The position numbers were made by a program, and so were the translations under genes. Positions 1 through 8,362 of a stretch of 64,000 nucleotides of DNA are shown here, in pieces; position 1 is the stretch's first letter, and every line of letters starts with the position of its first letter. The stretch is from Thalassotalea sp. 42_200_T64 (GTDB lineage: Bacteria > Pseudomonadota > Gammaproteobacteria > Enterobacterales > Alteromonadaceae). The notes below the pieces were generated by a model. That model was given only the letters and a program-made list of their open reading frames with translations. It was not told the origin of the DNA and ran no database searches. Where the stretch lies: positions 1 to 64,000 of the forward strand of contig MABC01000089.1 in assembly GCA_002162925.1 (NCBI GenBank), read 5' to 3'.

Positions 1-115
1 CTTGCTTGGCTAGCGTCAATTTAGTGTTAATTATTATGTGGAGTGTTGTGATGAATGACTGATGCTTACAATGAGGATAAAAGCACCACTTCACATAACG
101 AAAGGCTCAACATAA

Positions 116-1027
116 AATTTAAAGAGCGCAGTAACAACCCCAAAAGGCAGAGGTCGAAAAGCGGTTATCAATGCCGATTTTCAAGAATTTAGTGAGCACT
201 ATGGGACCGTTGTAAAACCAGCGGCCCCCAAAAAGCCAAAAGGCAAAGCCGCTGGTGAAAAAGCGGTTCACCTTATTGAGATTTGGTTGGTTGATGTTTT
301 AAGCCGCGAACGATTTTTCAGTTTTGAGAAACTGCTAAATCGTATAAATAAATTACTATTCATGATTAACTCTCGTCAGTTTAAAGGCGGTTCTCGCTGG
401 CAAAGATTTGTTGAATTAGAGAAGCCTGTATTGAAACCTTCCCCTACAGCTCCTATAAGTTTAGGCCGATGGTTATTGCCTAAAGTAGTACCTAACAATG
501 GTTATGTATGCATCGATAAAAATTGGTACTCCTTACCAGAAAAATATATTGGTAAATCTGTTATTCCCAAGTTATATGCTGAAGCTGTTGAACTCTATTT
601 TGACGGTCGCAATCAACACTTTTGTGTTGCCACGCATACTCGATGCTATTTGGTTGGGGAATATGTGACAGACCCTAGTCATACGAAAAAAACAAAACGA
701 GAACGAGAAGCTAATTCCTACCAACATTATTTAACGTGGGCAGAGCAAACAGAATCGTCGTTCCTTGTCGTGCTCATAAAAGCCCAGCTTCAGGTGAAAA
801 AAACTGATTTAGCAACGCGTGAGGCATGTAAAGGTTACTACGATATTTACGTAAAATGCAAAGCGGATGGTGAGAATACTCTTCGGATTTATTTCAACGC
901 ATGTCAGGAGATGTGCGAGTTTAACAAAGTCAGTGTAAGCGACTTTAAACGAACATTAAGGTTACTGAAGAAATCCACCCAGCCTGACGAAAAAATTATC
1001 ACACGCGACATTGATTCAATTACCTAG
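116..1027 (+). pseudogene. IS21-type transposase (IstA-like), 5'-truncated remnant
   Basis: The frame is open from 116, just after an in-frame TAA at 113, to the stop at 1027. The first ATG is at 287. The part upstream of that ATG still reads as transposase: NLKSAVTTPKGRGRK, then EFSEHYGTVVKPA and EKAVHLIEIWL. These match the end of the IS21 DDE integrase core (DNLKSAV, then AEHYG...PARP.KP..KA..E). The rest corresponds to the C-terminal Mu-transposase-like domain. The N-terminal helix-turn-helix and most of the DDE core are missing, so this is a remnant that cannot transpose by itself. It ends 8 bases before an IstB-like gene, the normal istA-istB order. A short protein starting at 287 could still be made, but I see no strong ribosome site for it. 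Confidence 0.8.
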
Positions 1028-1035
1028 GGGACCTT

Positions 1036-1809
1036 ATGGCAGACTTATTTTCTCAAGAACTCAAAGCTCGACGCCAAACAGGGCTAGAGGAGGCTTACCA
1101 AACGCTGTGCCGTAATATTGACATACAAACCGTTAGCTTTGCCGAAGGTGCCGATAAACTTGCCGTCATTGCCGCAGAGTCCAGGCAGCAAACGCAATAT
1201 CAAAAAGCCATTAAGCAAGCGGGCTTGCCTTGCTCACGTGCACACTATCGAGACGTTGATTATACACACGCTAGGCGTCTTGAAATGGAGTCATTTAACC
1301 AACAATTTCAACTTCATTGGGTAGAAGATAAGGCTAATATTGTTATTACTGGGCCATCTCAAATAGGCAAAAATTGGTTAGGTAGCGCTTTAGCAGTTCA
1401 GGCTATCCAAGAGCATTATAAAGTCAAAGCCTACCGTATTGACTCGTTTCTCGATGAGTTCAATAACAACCGAGAACGGCTGACTCGTGCTGGTAAAAGT
1501 GCGCTCGATGAAATGCTACGCCAGATCAGAAAACTGGATGTACTATTCCTGTTTGGATTAGGGATCAAGGGATTGACTGAACAACAATGTCAGGACCTGG
1601 AAGCGGTGATACGTCTGCTAAGTGGAGAGTTATCGCTTATTGTGACATCTCCAATAGCAAGTCACTCTTGGCTAGATTATTTCGATCGTTCCTATATTGG
1701 TGAAGTCGTCGTTAATCGCATATTAACTCGCAGTATTGTTTTTGATTTGTCTGGCAAACCTTACACTAATTTACCAACACCTAAAAAGTCGAATGGTAAA
1801 GCGAGTTAA
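1036..1809 (+). CDS. IstB-like ATPase with degenerate Walker motifs
   Basis: The length (257 aa) and position directly after an IstA remnant fit the IS21 helper ATPase IstB, an AAA+ protein related to DnaC that assembles on target DNA. An AGGGGACC ribosome site sits just before the ATG. The normal Walker A GxxGxGKT is GPSQIGKN at about residues 106-113, with Asn in place of the Thr/Ser. The Walker B region at about 169-177 reads VLFLFGLGI, without the usual two acidic residues. Both changes argue against ATP hydrolysis although the frame is fully open. It is followed after 3 bases by a TOPRIM-like gene, so the two are probably co-transcribed. It may be a decayed helper or a catalytically dead derivative; the sequence does not decide. 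Confidence 0.7.
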   Translation: MADLFSQELKARRQTGLEEAYQTLCRNIDIQTVSFAEGADKLAVIAAESRQQTQYQKAIKQAGLPCSRAHYRDVDYTHARRLEMESFNQQFQLHWVEDKANIVITGPSQIGKNWLGSALAVQAIQEHYKVKAYRIDSFLDEFNNNRERLTRAGKSALDEMLRQIRKLDVLFLFGLGIKGLTEQQCQDLEAVIRLLSGELSLIVTSPIASHSWLDYFDRSYIGEVVVNRILTRSIVFDLSGKPYTNLPTPKKSNGKAS

Positions 1810-1812
1810 TGC

Positions 1813-2589
1813 ATGAGTGTTTTTCAACCATTGACTCAAGACGATATTCATTACGCCAATATGGCGCTTGATTATTACCACACCTGCCTAAAAAGAAATG
1901 AACGAGCCCTGGATTACTTAGTACGGCAACGTGGCTTGAGTGAGAACGTCATTGATGCTTTTGGTTTAGGGTTTGCGGACAGAACTCTTTATCAACAACT
2001 GGGTAGTGATCGTTACACACAAGAAAGCGTACGTGGCGCATTGCAACGATTTGGTTTAATTGCGACATGTGGTGCCACAAATGGTCGAGAAGTGCTACGA
2101 GGTTGTATTGTCTTTCCCATCAAAGATGAGTTTGGCCATTTAACCAACGCCTTTGGTCGAAAAATTTGCGATAAGTTACGAAAAAGCAGTGAGGTCTATG
2201 TCGTTGCTAATAAAGCGGATGATTCACTATTTAATGGTGAAATACTCGAAAAACATAAGCGGATATTTTTATGCTCTAGCCCGATTGAAGCTCTAACGTT
2301 ATGGTCACTTGGTTTTGAACATGTGGTATCCCTGTTGGGTATGCAATGCCTTTCCGATGAGCAAGCCAGGGAATTGTGTGCCAATGGTGTTCACACCGTT
2401 GATTTACTAATGGCTTCTACACCTAAATCTTCAAGGTGCTGTCACCTCATTGAACAAAAGCTAAAAATGAGTGGCATTACCGTACATAAAACACTGTTGC
2501 CCAAGGGGCTCGATATTAACGCGTGTCATCAAAATAACTGCTTGCTCCATAACGCCATCGAGCAACTCAGTGGTAGTAAAGAATCTTAA
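1813..2589 (+). CDS. DnaG/TOPRIM-like protein without primase zinc finger, catalytic residues lost
   Basis: A 258-aa protein resembling the middle of bacterial primases. Residues about 15-60 (ALDYLVRQRGL...VIDAFGLGF) match the DnaG N-terminal catalytic region, and FPIKDEFGHLTNAFGRK at about 100-117 matches the conserved FPI.D..G....FGGR segment. A TOPRIM-like fold would follow. The position of the TOPRIM glutamate reads FLCSSPIEAL, with Ser155 where Glu is expected. The DxD region reads VDLLMASTPKSS at about 196-207 and lacks the aspartates. There is no N-terminal CHC2 zinc finger. It lies between an IstB-like gene and a tyrosine recombinase, a grouping I recall from some IS21-associated elements. 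No primase activity is expected from these residues; a DNA-binding or scaffold role is only a guess. Confidence 0.55.
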   Translation: MSVFQPLTQDDIHYANMALDYYHTCLKRNERALDYLVRQRGLSENVIDAFGLGFADRTLYQQLGSDRYTQESVRGALQRFGLIATCGATNGREVLRGCIVFPIKDEFGHLTNAFGRKICDKLRKSSEVYVVANKADDSLFNGEILEKHKRIFLCSSPIEALTLWSLGFEHVVSLLGMQCLSDEQARELCANGVHTVDLLMASTPKSSRCCHLIEQKLKMSGITVHKTLLPKGLDINACHQNNCLLHNAIEQLSGSKES

Positions 2590-2610
2590 CGAACGATAAG
2601 AGAGGCTATT

Positions 2611-3543
2611 ATGAAAAAACTAACGATTAGCAATGGAGTAGAAGTTTACTTAACGGACTGTGATGCCAGAGAGCAGTCACCTAGAACGATAGAAGGAAAA
2701 GCATCGAGCTTAAAATGCTTTCTCGCATTTTGCTTAGCATGCGGAATAAAATGGTTAATTGAAGTTAATGAGGAGTTGTTGGAGAAGTATCGACTTTATA
2801 TCCGTAATTATCAGAACCCTCGAACAAACAAAAAGATCACGCAAGCCACCCGTAGGAATAAATTAACTCACGTAAAAGGGTTTTGTGAACGAGTGCACCG
2901 ATTAAAATACCTGAAAAATAATCCTGCTATATTTTTTGAATTACCCAAACGCCCTAGAGTGTTAACCAAAGCCATTTTATCAAAGGGAGACCTCGATAAA
3001 ATGTTTAAACAAACCGATGGATTCGGTGACAAAGGTATTCGTGATCGCGCCATTATGGAATTGTTTTGGGCGACAGGGGCACGGAGTTTTGAGTTAGCAG
3101 GCATGACACTCGATTGCATTAATTGGGAGGAAGGCACGATCAGAATTGAAAAAGGCAAAGGTCGTAAAGATAGGATCATTCCTCTAGGTAAACGAGCGGA
3201 GAAAGCAGTTAAAAAATATCTAAAAACAGTTCGAACATCATATTTATCTTTTGAATCGGGTAATACTTTATTTCTCAATGATCGAGGTGAAATTTTTACT
3301 TATCGACAACTTGGAACGCTAGTCACGTATTACAAACTGCGTGCAGGAGTAAACAAGCCGAAAGCTTGTATGTTGTTTCGACACACCTGTGCCACGATGT
3401 TGATTAATGGAGGAGCAGGCTTGTTTCATGTTAAAGAAATTTTAGGACATGAAGATATTTCGACAACACAAGCCTATGTGCACTTGGCCATCGATGATTT
3501 AAAGCAAGTTTATAACAAGTCGCATCCAGCAGCGAAAGGTTAA
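2611..3543 (+). CDS. Tyrosine recombinase/integrase (XerC/D type)
   Basis: A 310-aa site-specific recombinase with a SAM-like N-terminal DNA-binding half (to about residue 115) and a C-terminal catalytic half. Visible catalytic positions are Arg158 (ATGARSFEL), Lys in GKGRKDRIIP, Arg257-His258 in MLFRHTCATML, the later GH pair in EILGHEDIS, and Tyr289 in TTQAYVH. The first His of the usual HxxR box is Met254, a position that is usually conserved. Spacing from the preceding gene is 21 bases with an AGAGAGGC ribosome site, so it probably belongs to the same transcript as the three genes upstream. It could be the integrase of the element carrying the IS21-like genes, or of the whole island that ends at the tRNA-Arg gene near 13 kb. 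Confidence 0.85.
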   Translation: MKKLTISNGVEVYLTDCDAREQSPRTIEGKASSLKCFLAFCLACGIKWLIEVNEELLEKYRLYIRNYQNPRTNKKITQATRRNKLTHVKGFCERVHRLKYLKNNPAIFFELPKRPRVLTKAILSKGDLDKMFKQTDGFGDKGIRDRAIMELFWATGARSFELAGMTLDCINWEEGTIRIEKGKGRKDRIIPLGKRAEKAVKKYLKTVRTSYLSFESGNTLFLNDRGEIFTYRQLGTLVTYYKLRAGVNKPKACMLFRHTCATMLINGGAGLFHVKEILGHEDISTTQAYVHLAIDDLKQVYNKSHPAAKG

Positions 3544-3681
3544 AGGCCTGACAATGGCTGTTAAAGCAAAAAGGGTTGAGCAGACGAATATTGAAATAAT
3601 TGTTTTTTCAGGACAATGACATGATTTTGTTCTCTCGCTCTTTCCCTTTTTTCATACGCATCCGTAACTAAGGAGTGTCAC

Positions 3682-4089
3682 ATGAACGATGACATTGAAA
3701 ACCAGATTACACAATTAACCAAGGTTTTATATGGACAAGGAACATCAACGGAATTTGGCTGTAGTGATGAAGACGTGGATACCATGAAAGCCTTTTGCCA
3801 GAAGCTAGAACCCTATAAACCCTACTGCGTTGTAAAACACTGGACGATTTGGGATATTCAGACTCCAGTGATTACAGAAGGGAAACACCCACCTATGGCG
3901 TTAATAAAAGCCGATCATATTCTTGATGATGAGTTACAGCGTTTCCCTGTTGGTGGTTGGGTTAGATCAACCGCAATTGTTGAAATCTACAAAAACTGTA
4001 TTTTTAGGACAAACAATTCCAGCTATATATTGGTTGGTAGCGGCACACGCAAGAATGTCGATCTCGATGATGTAGGTAGATTTTTTTAG
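3682..4089 (+). CDS. Hypothetical protein downstream of the recombinase
   Basis: A 135-aa soluble protein with a good ribosome site (AAGGAGTG, about 5 bases before ATG). It has no signal peptide or membrane segment. The C-terminal half is rich in aromatic and beta-prone residues, with WTIWDIQTPVI, GGWVRSTAIVEIY and SYILVGSGTR. That pattern faintly recalls a small domain of unknown function found in proteobacterial accessory DNA (DUF6957-like), but I cannot confirm it. It is 138 bases from the recombinase stop and its end faces the Gabija-like helicase with only 2 bases between the stops. Function unknown. Confidence 0.6.
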   Translation: MNDDIENQITQLTKVLYGQGTSTEFGCSDEDVDTMKAFCQKLEPYKPYCVVKHWTIWDIQTPVITEGKHPPMALIKADHILDDELQRFPVGGWVRSTAIVEIYKNCIFRTNNSSYILVGSGTRKNVDLDDVGRFF

Positions 4090-4091
4090 TT

Positions 4092-5126
4092 TCACTTTTT
4101 ATATTTCTTTAGGGATTGCTCTTTCACGAAATATAAATTGCCTTTTGCGCGTGTGCAAGCGACGTATAATTTGTTTTTAGTCATTGCGGGTAAATTAGCT
4201 AAATCACCGTCTTGCAACGCTTTATGGCTTTTGGGGTTCAATGCAACACATACGTCTTGGAAGTCGTCTAGCCCTTTGGTATTTCCCCAATTGTCAGTAA
4301 AACCAGTATATTTTTGACTGTTTTGGTAAAATAGTTTTACGATTTGCTCATTCTGATAGAGGCGCTCTATTTCCACCTCATCATCAACGACATGTATTGC
4401 AACACCATCATCGCGGTGAGATTGAATATTGATCCCTAAGTTATCTTCAACAAAGGCGCAAACACTTGGGCTGCATCTATAGCTGTGGGATAAGGACTGG
4501 AGATCTATTGTGTAACCTGCCTTGGCAAATTTATTGCAATACTTATCAAAATCGTCATGTAATGTCCTTTGGGTGTTGCCATCTCTACTCGTGTCGAATG
4601 TGTGTTGAAAAAAATCACCTACTAGGCGCATATCCATGTTCGCATTTGCGAGAGCGCATAATAAATTGAAATCATTGGCCGCAAAATCTTGTACCTCATC
4701 AATGCAAACCATATCGAAAAAGCGTTCCATCCTTTCGATGACGTCAGGAACAATTTCAAACTCGATCAAAAACTTAGCAATTCGTCCAGAATATAAACGA
4801 CCATTTTTATCAACATAATGAATTCTCGTATTTTTACGAGAGCGCTGAATGGGTATTGGCAACGGGACATTAAAGTTTATCCCTTTTGTACTTAATTCGT
4901 GCCCAGTTAAAGGTCGAACGCAAAAAGAATATAGGAAAGTAAAATACTTAAAAATACGGACACCTGTTGGGATGATGCCCAATTTTGCGATAATTTTATT
5001 CTTTAGGTGCTCAGTATTATTCTCTGTATAAGTGATGATTAAAACACGACTGTCTTCTTCGATTAAATTAACAATACTTGACGATTTTCCAGAGCCTGCG
5101 ACAGCAAATACTACGCGTTTATCCAT
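4092..5126 (-). CDS. Compact UvrD/Rep-like helicase, GajB-like partner
   Basis: A 344-aa superfamily-1 helicase-like protein. Visible motifs in order: Walker A AGSGKS (10-15), motif Ia ITYTENNTEHL (about 31-41), motif II DEVQD (143-147), motif III LVGDFFQHTF, motif IV SHSYRCSP, and motif VI VACTRAKGNLYFV near the C-terminus. Its start overlaps the end of the OLD-family gene by 16 bases, so the two are translationally coupled. An OLD nuclease followed by a UvrD-like helicase is the Gabija anti-phage layout, in which the helicase partner is thought to sense nucleotide or DNA-end changes and release the nuclease. Known GajB proteins are nearer 500 aa; this one is clearly shorter, mostly from small insertions between motifs. 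It may be a short GajB or a related OLD/UvrD pair. Confidence 0.8.
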   Translation of the reverse strand: MDKRVVFAVAGSGKSSSIVNLIEEDSRVLIITYTENNTEHLKNKIIAKLGIIPTGVRIFKYFTFLYSFCVRPLTGHELSTKGINFNVPLPIPIQRSRKNTRIHYVDKNGRLYSGRIAKFLIEFEIVPDVIERMERFFDMVCIDEVQDFAANDFNLLCALANANMDMRLVGDFFQHTFDTSRDGNTQRTLHDDFDKYCNKFAKAGYTIDLQSLSHSYRCSPSVCAFVEDNLGINIQSHRDDGVAIHVVDDEVEIERLYQNEQIVKLFYQNSQKYTGFTDNWGNTKGLDDFQDVCVALNPKSHKALQDGDLANLPAMTKNKLYVACTRAKGNLYFVKEQSLKKYKK

Positions 5127-6676
5127 ACTATAGCCTCTTCGATGTATGCTGGTACAATAAGGTTATCGGCATGATTATCGACCAACCGCAAAGCGCTTTC
5201 AGCCTTATTATCAAGCATAAATTCTAGAGGGGGTTTGGTTATACCTCCGCCAGAAAATAAAGCGTCACAAGTGACCTGGTTGTCTTGATGCATACAAACT
5301 TCAAAGGTATATCGACTATTATCAGGATCTGCAAATACTTGAATATTGTCAGCAACGTAGTCAGAATAATTGTTAACACATTTTGCTTGATAATCTTCAT
5401 CATTATCTCTTATGACAGCGGTTCTTATACCTAACGTTTTAGCTAAATCCATATACCGCTTAAAACTCGTTCCGCCGACTGAAATAATGTGTACTCCATC
5501 CTCTTCTAAACTATTGCCTGTACTTCTTTTATATAAAGCACTCATAAGAATGTACTCAGCATCACCTTCAACCAAAATGACTTTTGTTGATAAAACAAAT
5601 TCCAAGATATTGTTATCTGGCGCTTTCATAAAGAATTTAGCCGTTGAGTTAGGCAAGTCGGTTAATGTTAATGGCTCAGGAGTTGAGCTATTCAGCAAAA
5701 TTGAATTGCGCAAATCTAAGCGGGTGCTTATCAAGCTGTTATGGGTAGCAATAATGATTTGGTTTTCATGAGACTCAGCAATTTTTGAAATTAGCCTTTT
5801 CATATTGGTATGGCTTAAGTGGTTTTCTGGCTCTTCAAGTAAGATAAGGTCTATTGCTTGTCCATTAGCATTTCTTGCTAACGCAAATTTTGTTTTGACA
5901 AAACATTGTTGCCCTTTGCCTCGCTCATCAATTGGTATTTGATCTTGAGTCAAAGTTAAGTCTGTCTCCAGATTAAATTTCGATCCCGAACGAATAGCGA
6001 AATCATAACCACCAAGCGTGCTATTGATGTCATTAAGGTTATTATTTTGGAACTCAACTTTTTGTTGTCGATACTCATTTTTTAGTTGAATCCGTGTCGG
6101 GTGATCAGCGGTAGAATCGTAAACTGTCTTTATGTACTCTTTATTTGCATATTCGCTGTTTATTTGAGCGCTATCAATTGTAAGAGACTTCAGGAAACGG
6201 CGATATCCTGAATATGCTTCGCCACTAAAAGTAATAAATCGAACAACATAATACTCAAAAGGAAAGTTATCGTTATCTTCAGCTAGAACCTGGTTAATCT
6301 CATTAGCCAATTCAAGGTTAGGCTCGCAAATCATGTGTAAACCTGGGACATTAGCCTTATCCGAATTATTTCTCCCTACCAGATCTGGATTTCCCTCATC
6401 GCTTAAATAAAGTTCAGCATGAAGTTTCGGCAAGTTTACAATAGTTTTTGCGCCATTGAGGAATTCAGCAACACACTCTTTATTGAGCAGAGATTCTATA
6501 CTTGCAGACTCCACTTTGTGACGACTTCCGTTAGCCACCAATTCAATAGCTTGTATGATTGTGCTTTTACCAGCTTCATTATCACCAATGATGGTATTGA
6601 TTAGCGGGTTGAAATTTATTTCAAGTTGCTTAAATCGCTTGAAGTGAGTTAACTTGAGCTTGGTAATATTTGGCAT
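5111..6676 (-). CDS. OLD-family ATPase with TOPRIM nuclease domain, GajA-like
   Basis: A 521-aa protein with an ABC/SMC-type ATPase followed by a TOPRIM domain. Walker A is GDNEAGKST (31-39). Walker B is LILLEEPENHL with Glu281-Glu282, followed by a switch-type IIIATHNSLIS. The TOPRIM domain shows Glu370 in VILVEGDAE, a Gly-Gly in ISVGGTSF, and Asp424-x-Asp426 in VIRDNDED, so the metal-binding set looks complete. An AGGAG ribosome site precedes the ATG. It is first in a two-gene operon with the UvrD-like helicase. In Gabija the GajA protein is an ATP-regulated DNA nicking endonuclease. An overcoming-lysogenization-defect (OLD) nuclease of another defence type is the main alternative, but the helicase partner favours Gabija. 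Confidence 0.85.
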   Translation of the reverse strand: MPNITKLKLTHFKRFKQLEINFNPLINTIIGDNEAGKSTIIQAIELVANGSRHKVESASIESLLNKECVAEFLNGAKTIVNLPKLHAELYLSDEGNPDLVGRNNSDKANVPGLHMICEPNLELANEINQVLAEDNDNFPFEYYVVRFITFSGEAYSGYRRFLKSLTIDSAQINSEYANKEYIKTVYDSTADHPTRIQLKNEYRQQKVEFQNNNLNDINSTLGGYDFAIRSGSKFNLETDLTLTQDQIPIDERGKGQQCFVKTKFALARNANGQAIDLILLEEPENHLSHTNMKRLISKIAESHENQIIIATHNSLISTRLDLRNSILLNSSTPEPLTLTDLPNSTAKFFMKAPDNNILEFVLSTKVILVEGDAEYILMSALYKRSTGNSLEEDGVHIISVGGTSFKRYMDLAKTLGIRTAVIRDNDEDYQAKCVNNYSDYVADNIQVFADPDNSRYTFEVCMHQDNQVTCDALFSGGGITKPPLEFMLDNKAESALRLVDNHADNLIVPAYIEEAIVWINA

Positions 6677-6826
6677 GGTCTCTCCTGGACAGAATGTTAT
6701 CCTTAGTCTTAATGAATCTATTCTGATTTAATATCGCTGTGTAATCAACCATTTATATAGTAAGCTGAAATAGTCTTTGTTGAAAAACTGTTCTTTAAAA
6801 TAACAACCCCAATCATCGTAGTTCAT

Positions 6827-7780
6827 ATGAACGGGCGGGTGTATGATTACAACCTTGGTCGTTTCTTGAGTGTCGACCCGTTTATACAAGAGCCAGGCAA
6901 CAGCCAAAGTATGAACCCGTATTCTTACATTATGAACAATCCTCTGGCTGGTGTGGACCCAAGTGGCTACATAGCTAATAAGTTTGAATCAGCATGTAAG
7001 ATAAGTGGGAATTGTAATTCGAGCTCAGCGGGTGCTGGATCAAGTACAGTATATGAGTTTGGTATGACCCCAGATGGAAATGGTGGGTTTGTCAAAGCTA
7101 TAAAAAATACTGAAACTGGTGACATTACCATAACAGGTAAAGATAAAGCAGAGATTACAACTGATACAAGGAAGGTCTCTGCTGTAGTATCCACCTTAGG
7201 GGGCACGGAAAGGACAATTAGAAAACGCTCCTTCGGTAACCCCGTTCGTTATGATCCTGAATCTTTTGGGAATGATTTTGACTTTGATCCCTTAGGTACA
7301 ATTCGTGAATTTTGGGGTTTTACTGATATTTCAGAAGGCGCACTCATAGAAGGTGGTAAGCAAGCTGCAATTGAAGGGCTTGAGATTGTTGATATGGCGA
7401 CTTCTTTACCTTCTTCTGGCCCAGTTGCTGTCGCAAAGGGGGTCGCTAAAGGTACTATGGTCGCTGGCGCGTTGATGAGGACGGCTATTGTTGCAAAGGC
7501 AGTCGATTTAAAGTATGCGCGGCGTGTGCGAGCCAGAGGTGTCGAGGATCCTACTTCTCATAACTTCCCGTATTCTTTTGACAAAGATATTTTGAGTACG
7601 AAGCCAATACCGAAAAAGAATGGATACAACATTTACCATAAAAAAGGAGCTATGAAAGGTAAAGTTGTTACTGACCCTAGAACTGGGGTTCGTACTCAAA
7701 AGTATAAAGAAGGTGTTTTTGAAATCGGTGTTACAAAAGATGGTATTATTGACCATAGATTCTTTAGGCCTAAAGGTTGA
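6827..7780 (+). CDS. Orphan Rhs C-terminal tip: end of Rhs core plus toxin domain
   Basis: The first 45 residues are the hallmark end of an Rhs/YD-repeat core: MNGRVYDYNLGRFLSVDP, then NPYSYIMNNPL and VDPSGY. In full Rhs proteins this precedes the variable toxin. The frame is open upstream to 6764, where VVHMNGRVYD extends the core by only a few residues before becoming unrecognisable, so almost the whole Rhs shell is missing. The remaining 270 residues are the variable part: a Gly/Ala-rich helical linker (about 160-230), then a basic domain ending HKKGAMKGK, GVFEIGVTKDG and IDHRFFRPKG. I do not recognise the toxin family; a nuclease is plausible from its His/Arg/Lys-rich end. The immunity candidate follows directly. 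It may be a silent toxin cassette usable by recombination into a full Rhs gene. Confidence 0.75.
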   Translation: MNGRVYDYNLGRFLSVDPFIQEPGNSQSMNPYSYIMNNPLAGVDPSGYIANKFESACKISGNCNSSSAGAGSSTVYEFGMTPDGNGGFVKAIKNTETGDITITGKDKAEITTDTRKVSAVVSTLGGTERTIRKRSFGNPVRYDPESFGNDFDFDPLGTIREFWGFTDISEGALIEGGKQAAIEGLEIVDMATSLPSSGPVAVAKGVAKGTMVAGALMRTAIVAKAVDLKYARRVRARGVEDPTSHNFPYSFDKDILSTKPIPKKNGYNIYHKKGAMKGKVVTDPRTGVRTQKYKEGVFEIGVTKDGIIDHRFFRPKG

Positions 7781-7782
7781 CT

Positions 7783-8073
7783 ATGAAGTATTTAATTATA
7801 GACGGTATGTTTTCGGGTACAGGTATCAGAGACTCTGTTGAAGGCGGTTATCTAAATCCTGCGGAATTGGGATTATCTTCTGAACTTAAACGAAAAATTT
7901 CTGATTGGGTAAGTCGCTATGAAGATGAGCATTACTTGCAGTACGAGGACAAATCTATGGTTGCAGATTTGGATGCTGAAGGTATAAAGATTTGCAATTT
8001 ACTTAAATCAGAAATCCCAAATTTAAAAGTTGAATATTATTCAACAGCAGAAATGAAAAAAATTATTGTGTAG
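7783..8073 (+). CDS. Candidate immunity protein to the adjacent Rhs toxin
   Basis: A 96-aa acidic, soluble protein whose ATG lies 2 bases after the toxin stop; an in-frame TTG at 7777 would overlap it. Position and size are those of an Rhs immunity gene, which must bind and neutralise its own toxin in the cytoplasm. Recognisable stretches are MKYLIIDGMFSGTGIRD, GYLNPAELGLS and DWVSRYEDEHY. I cannot assign it to a named immunity family. A strong hairpin with a T run follows the stop at 8084-8147 and closes the cassette. Confidence 0.65.
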   Translation: MKYLIIDGMFSGTGIRDSVEGGYLNPAELGLSSELKRKISDWVSRYEDEHYLQYEDKSMVADLDAEGIKICNLLKSEIPNLKVEYYSTAEMKKIIV

Positions 8074-8083
8074 GAAATAAATA

Positions 8084-8147
8084 AGCCACCCATATATCGA
8101 GACAAAACTTCTATATAGTGGGTGGCTAATATCAATAAGTTTTTTTT
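8084..8147 (+). terminator. Rho-independent terminator after the Rhs toxin/immunity pair
   Basis: AGCCACCCA at 8084-8092 pairs with TGGGTGGCT at 8119-8127, extended by a weaker TATAT/TATATA stretch toward the loop. A run of eight T begins about 12 bases after the stem. It separates the toxin cassette from the next operon. Confidence 0.75.
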
Positions 8148-8271
8148 GGTTTTCACTACCTACAAAAATTTTAGAACTGTTTTTCCTGACTAGAAATGAG
8201 TTGAAAATTGTCGTATTTATTTATGTATCAATTTTTCAAAATAGATGAGATTTTTTCAGAATAAACGAGAT

Positions 8272-8294
8272 CGATTTCACGTGACGTGAGATCG
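8272..8294. promoter_or_regulatory. Near-perfect 23-bp dyad upstream of the ubiquitin-like operon
   Basis: CGATTTCACGT, one central G, then ACGTGAGATCG: 10 of 11 positions are symmetric. It sits 69 bases before the ATG at 8363. A stem with a one-base centre makes a poor hairpin, so a protein-binding operator is the more natural reading. No regulator gene is adjacent. A run of T shortly after leaves a terminator role possible. Confidence 0.45.
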
Positions 8295-8362
8295 GGTTTT
8301 ATTTTGACGGCGAAAGATCAGTAATGCTGAACCACTTAAATTTTATGAACAGGTAGAAGAAG

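Noticed and set aside
2868-3278. A 136-codon minus-strand frame inside the recombinase gene
   Set aside because: It is an antisense shadow of a well-supported recombinase.
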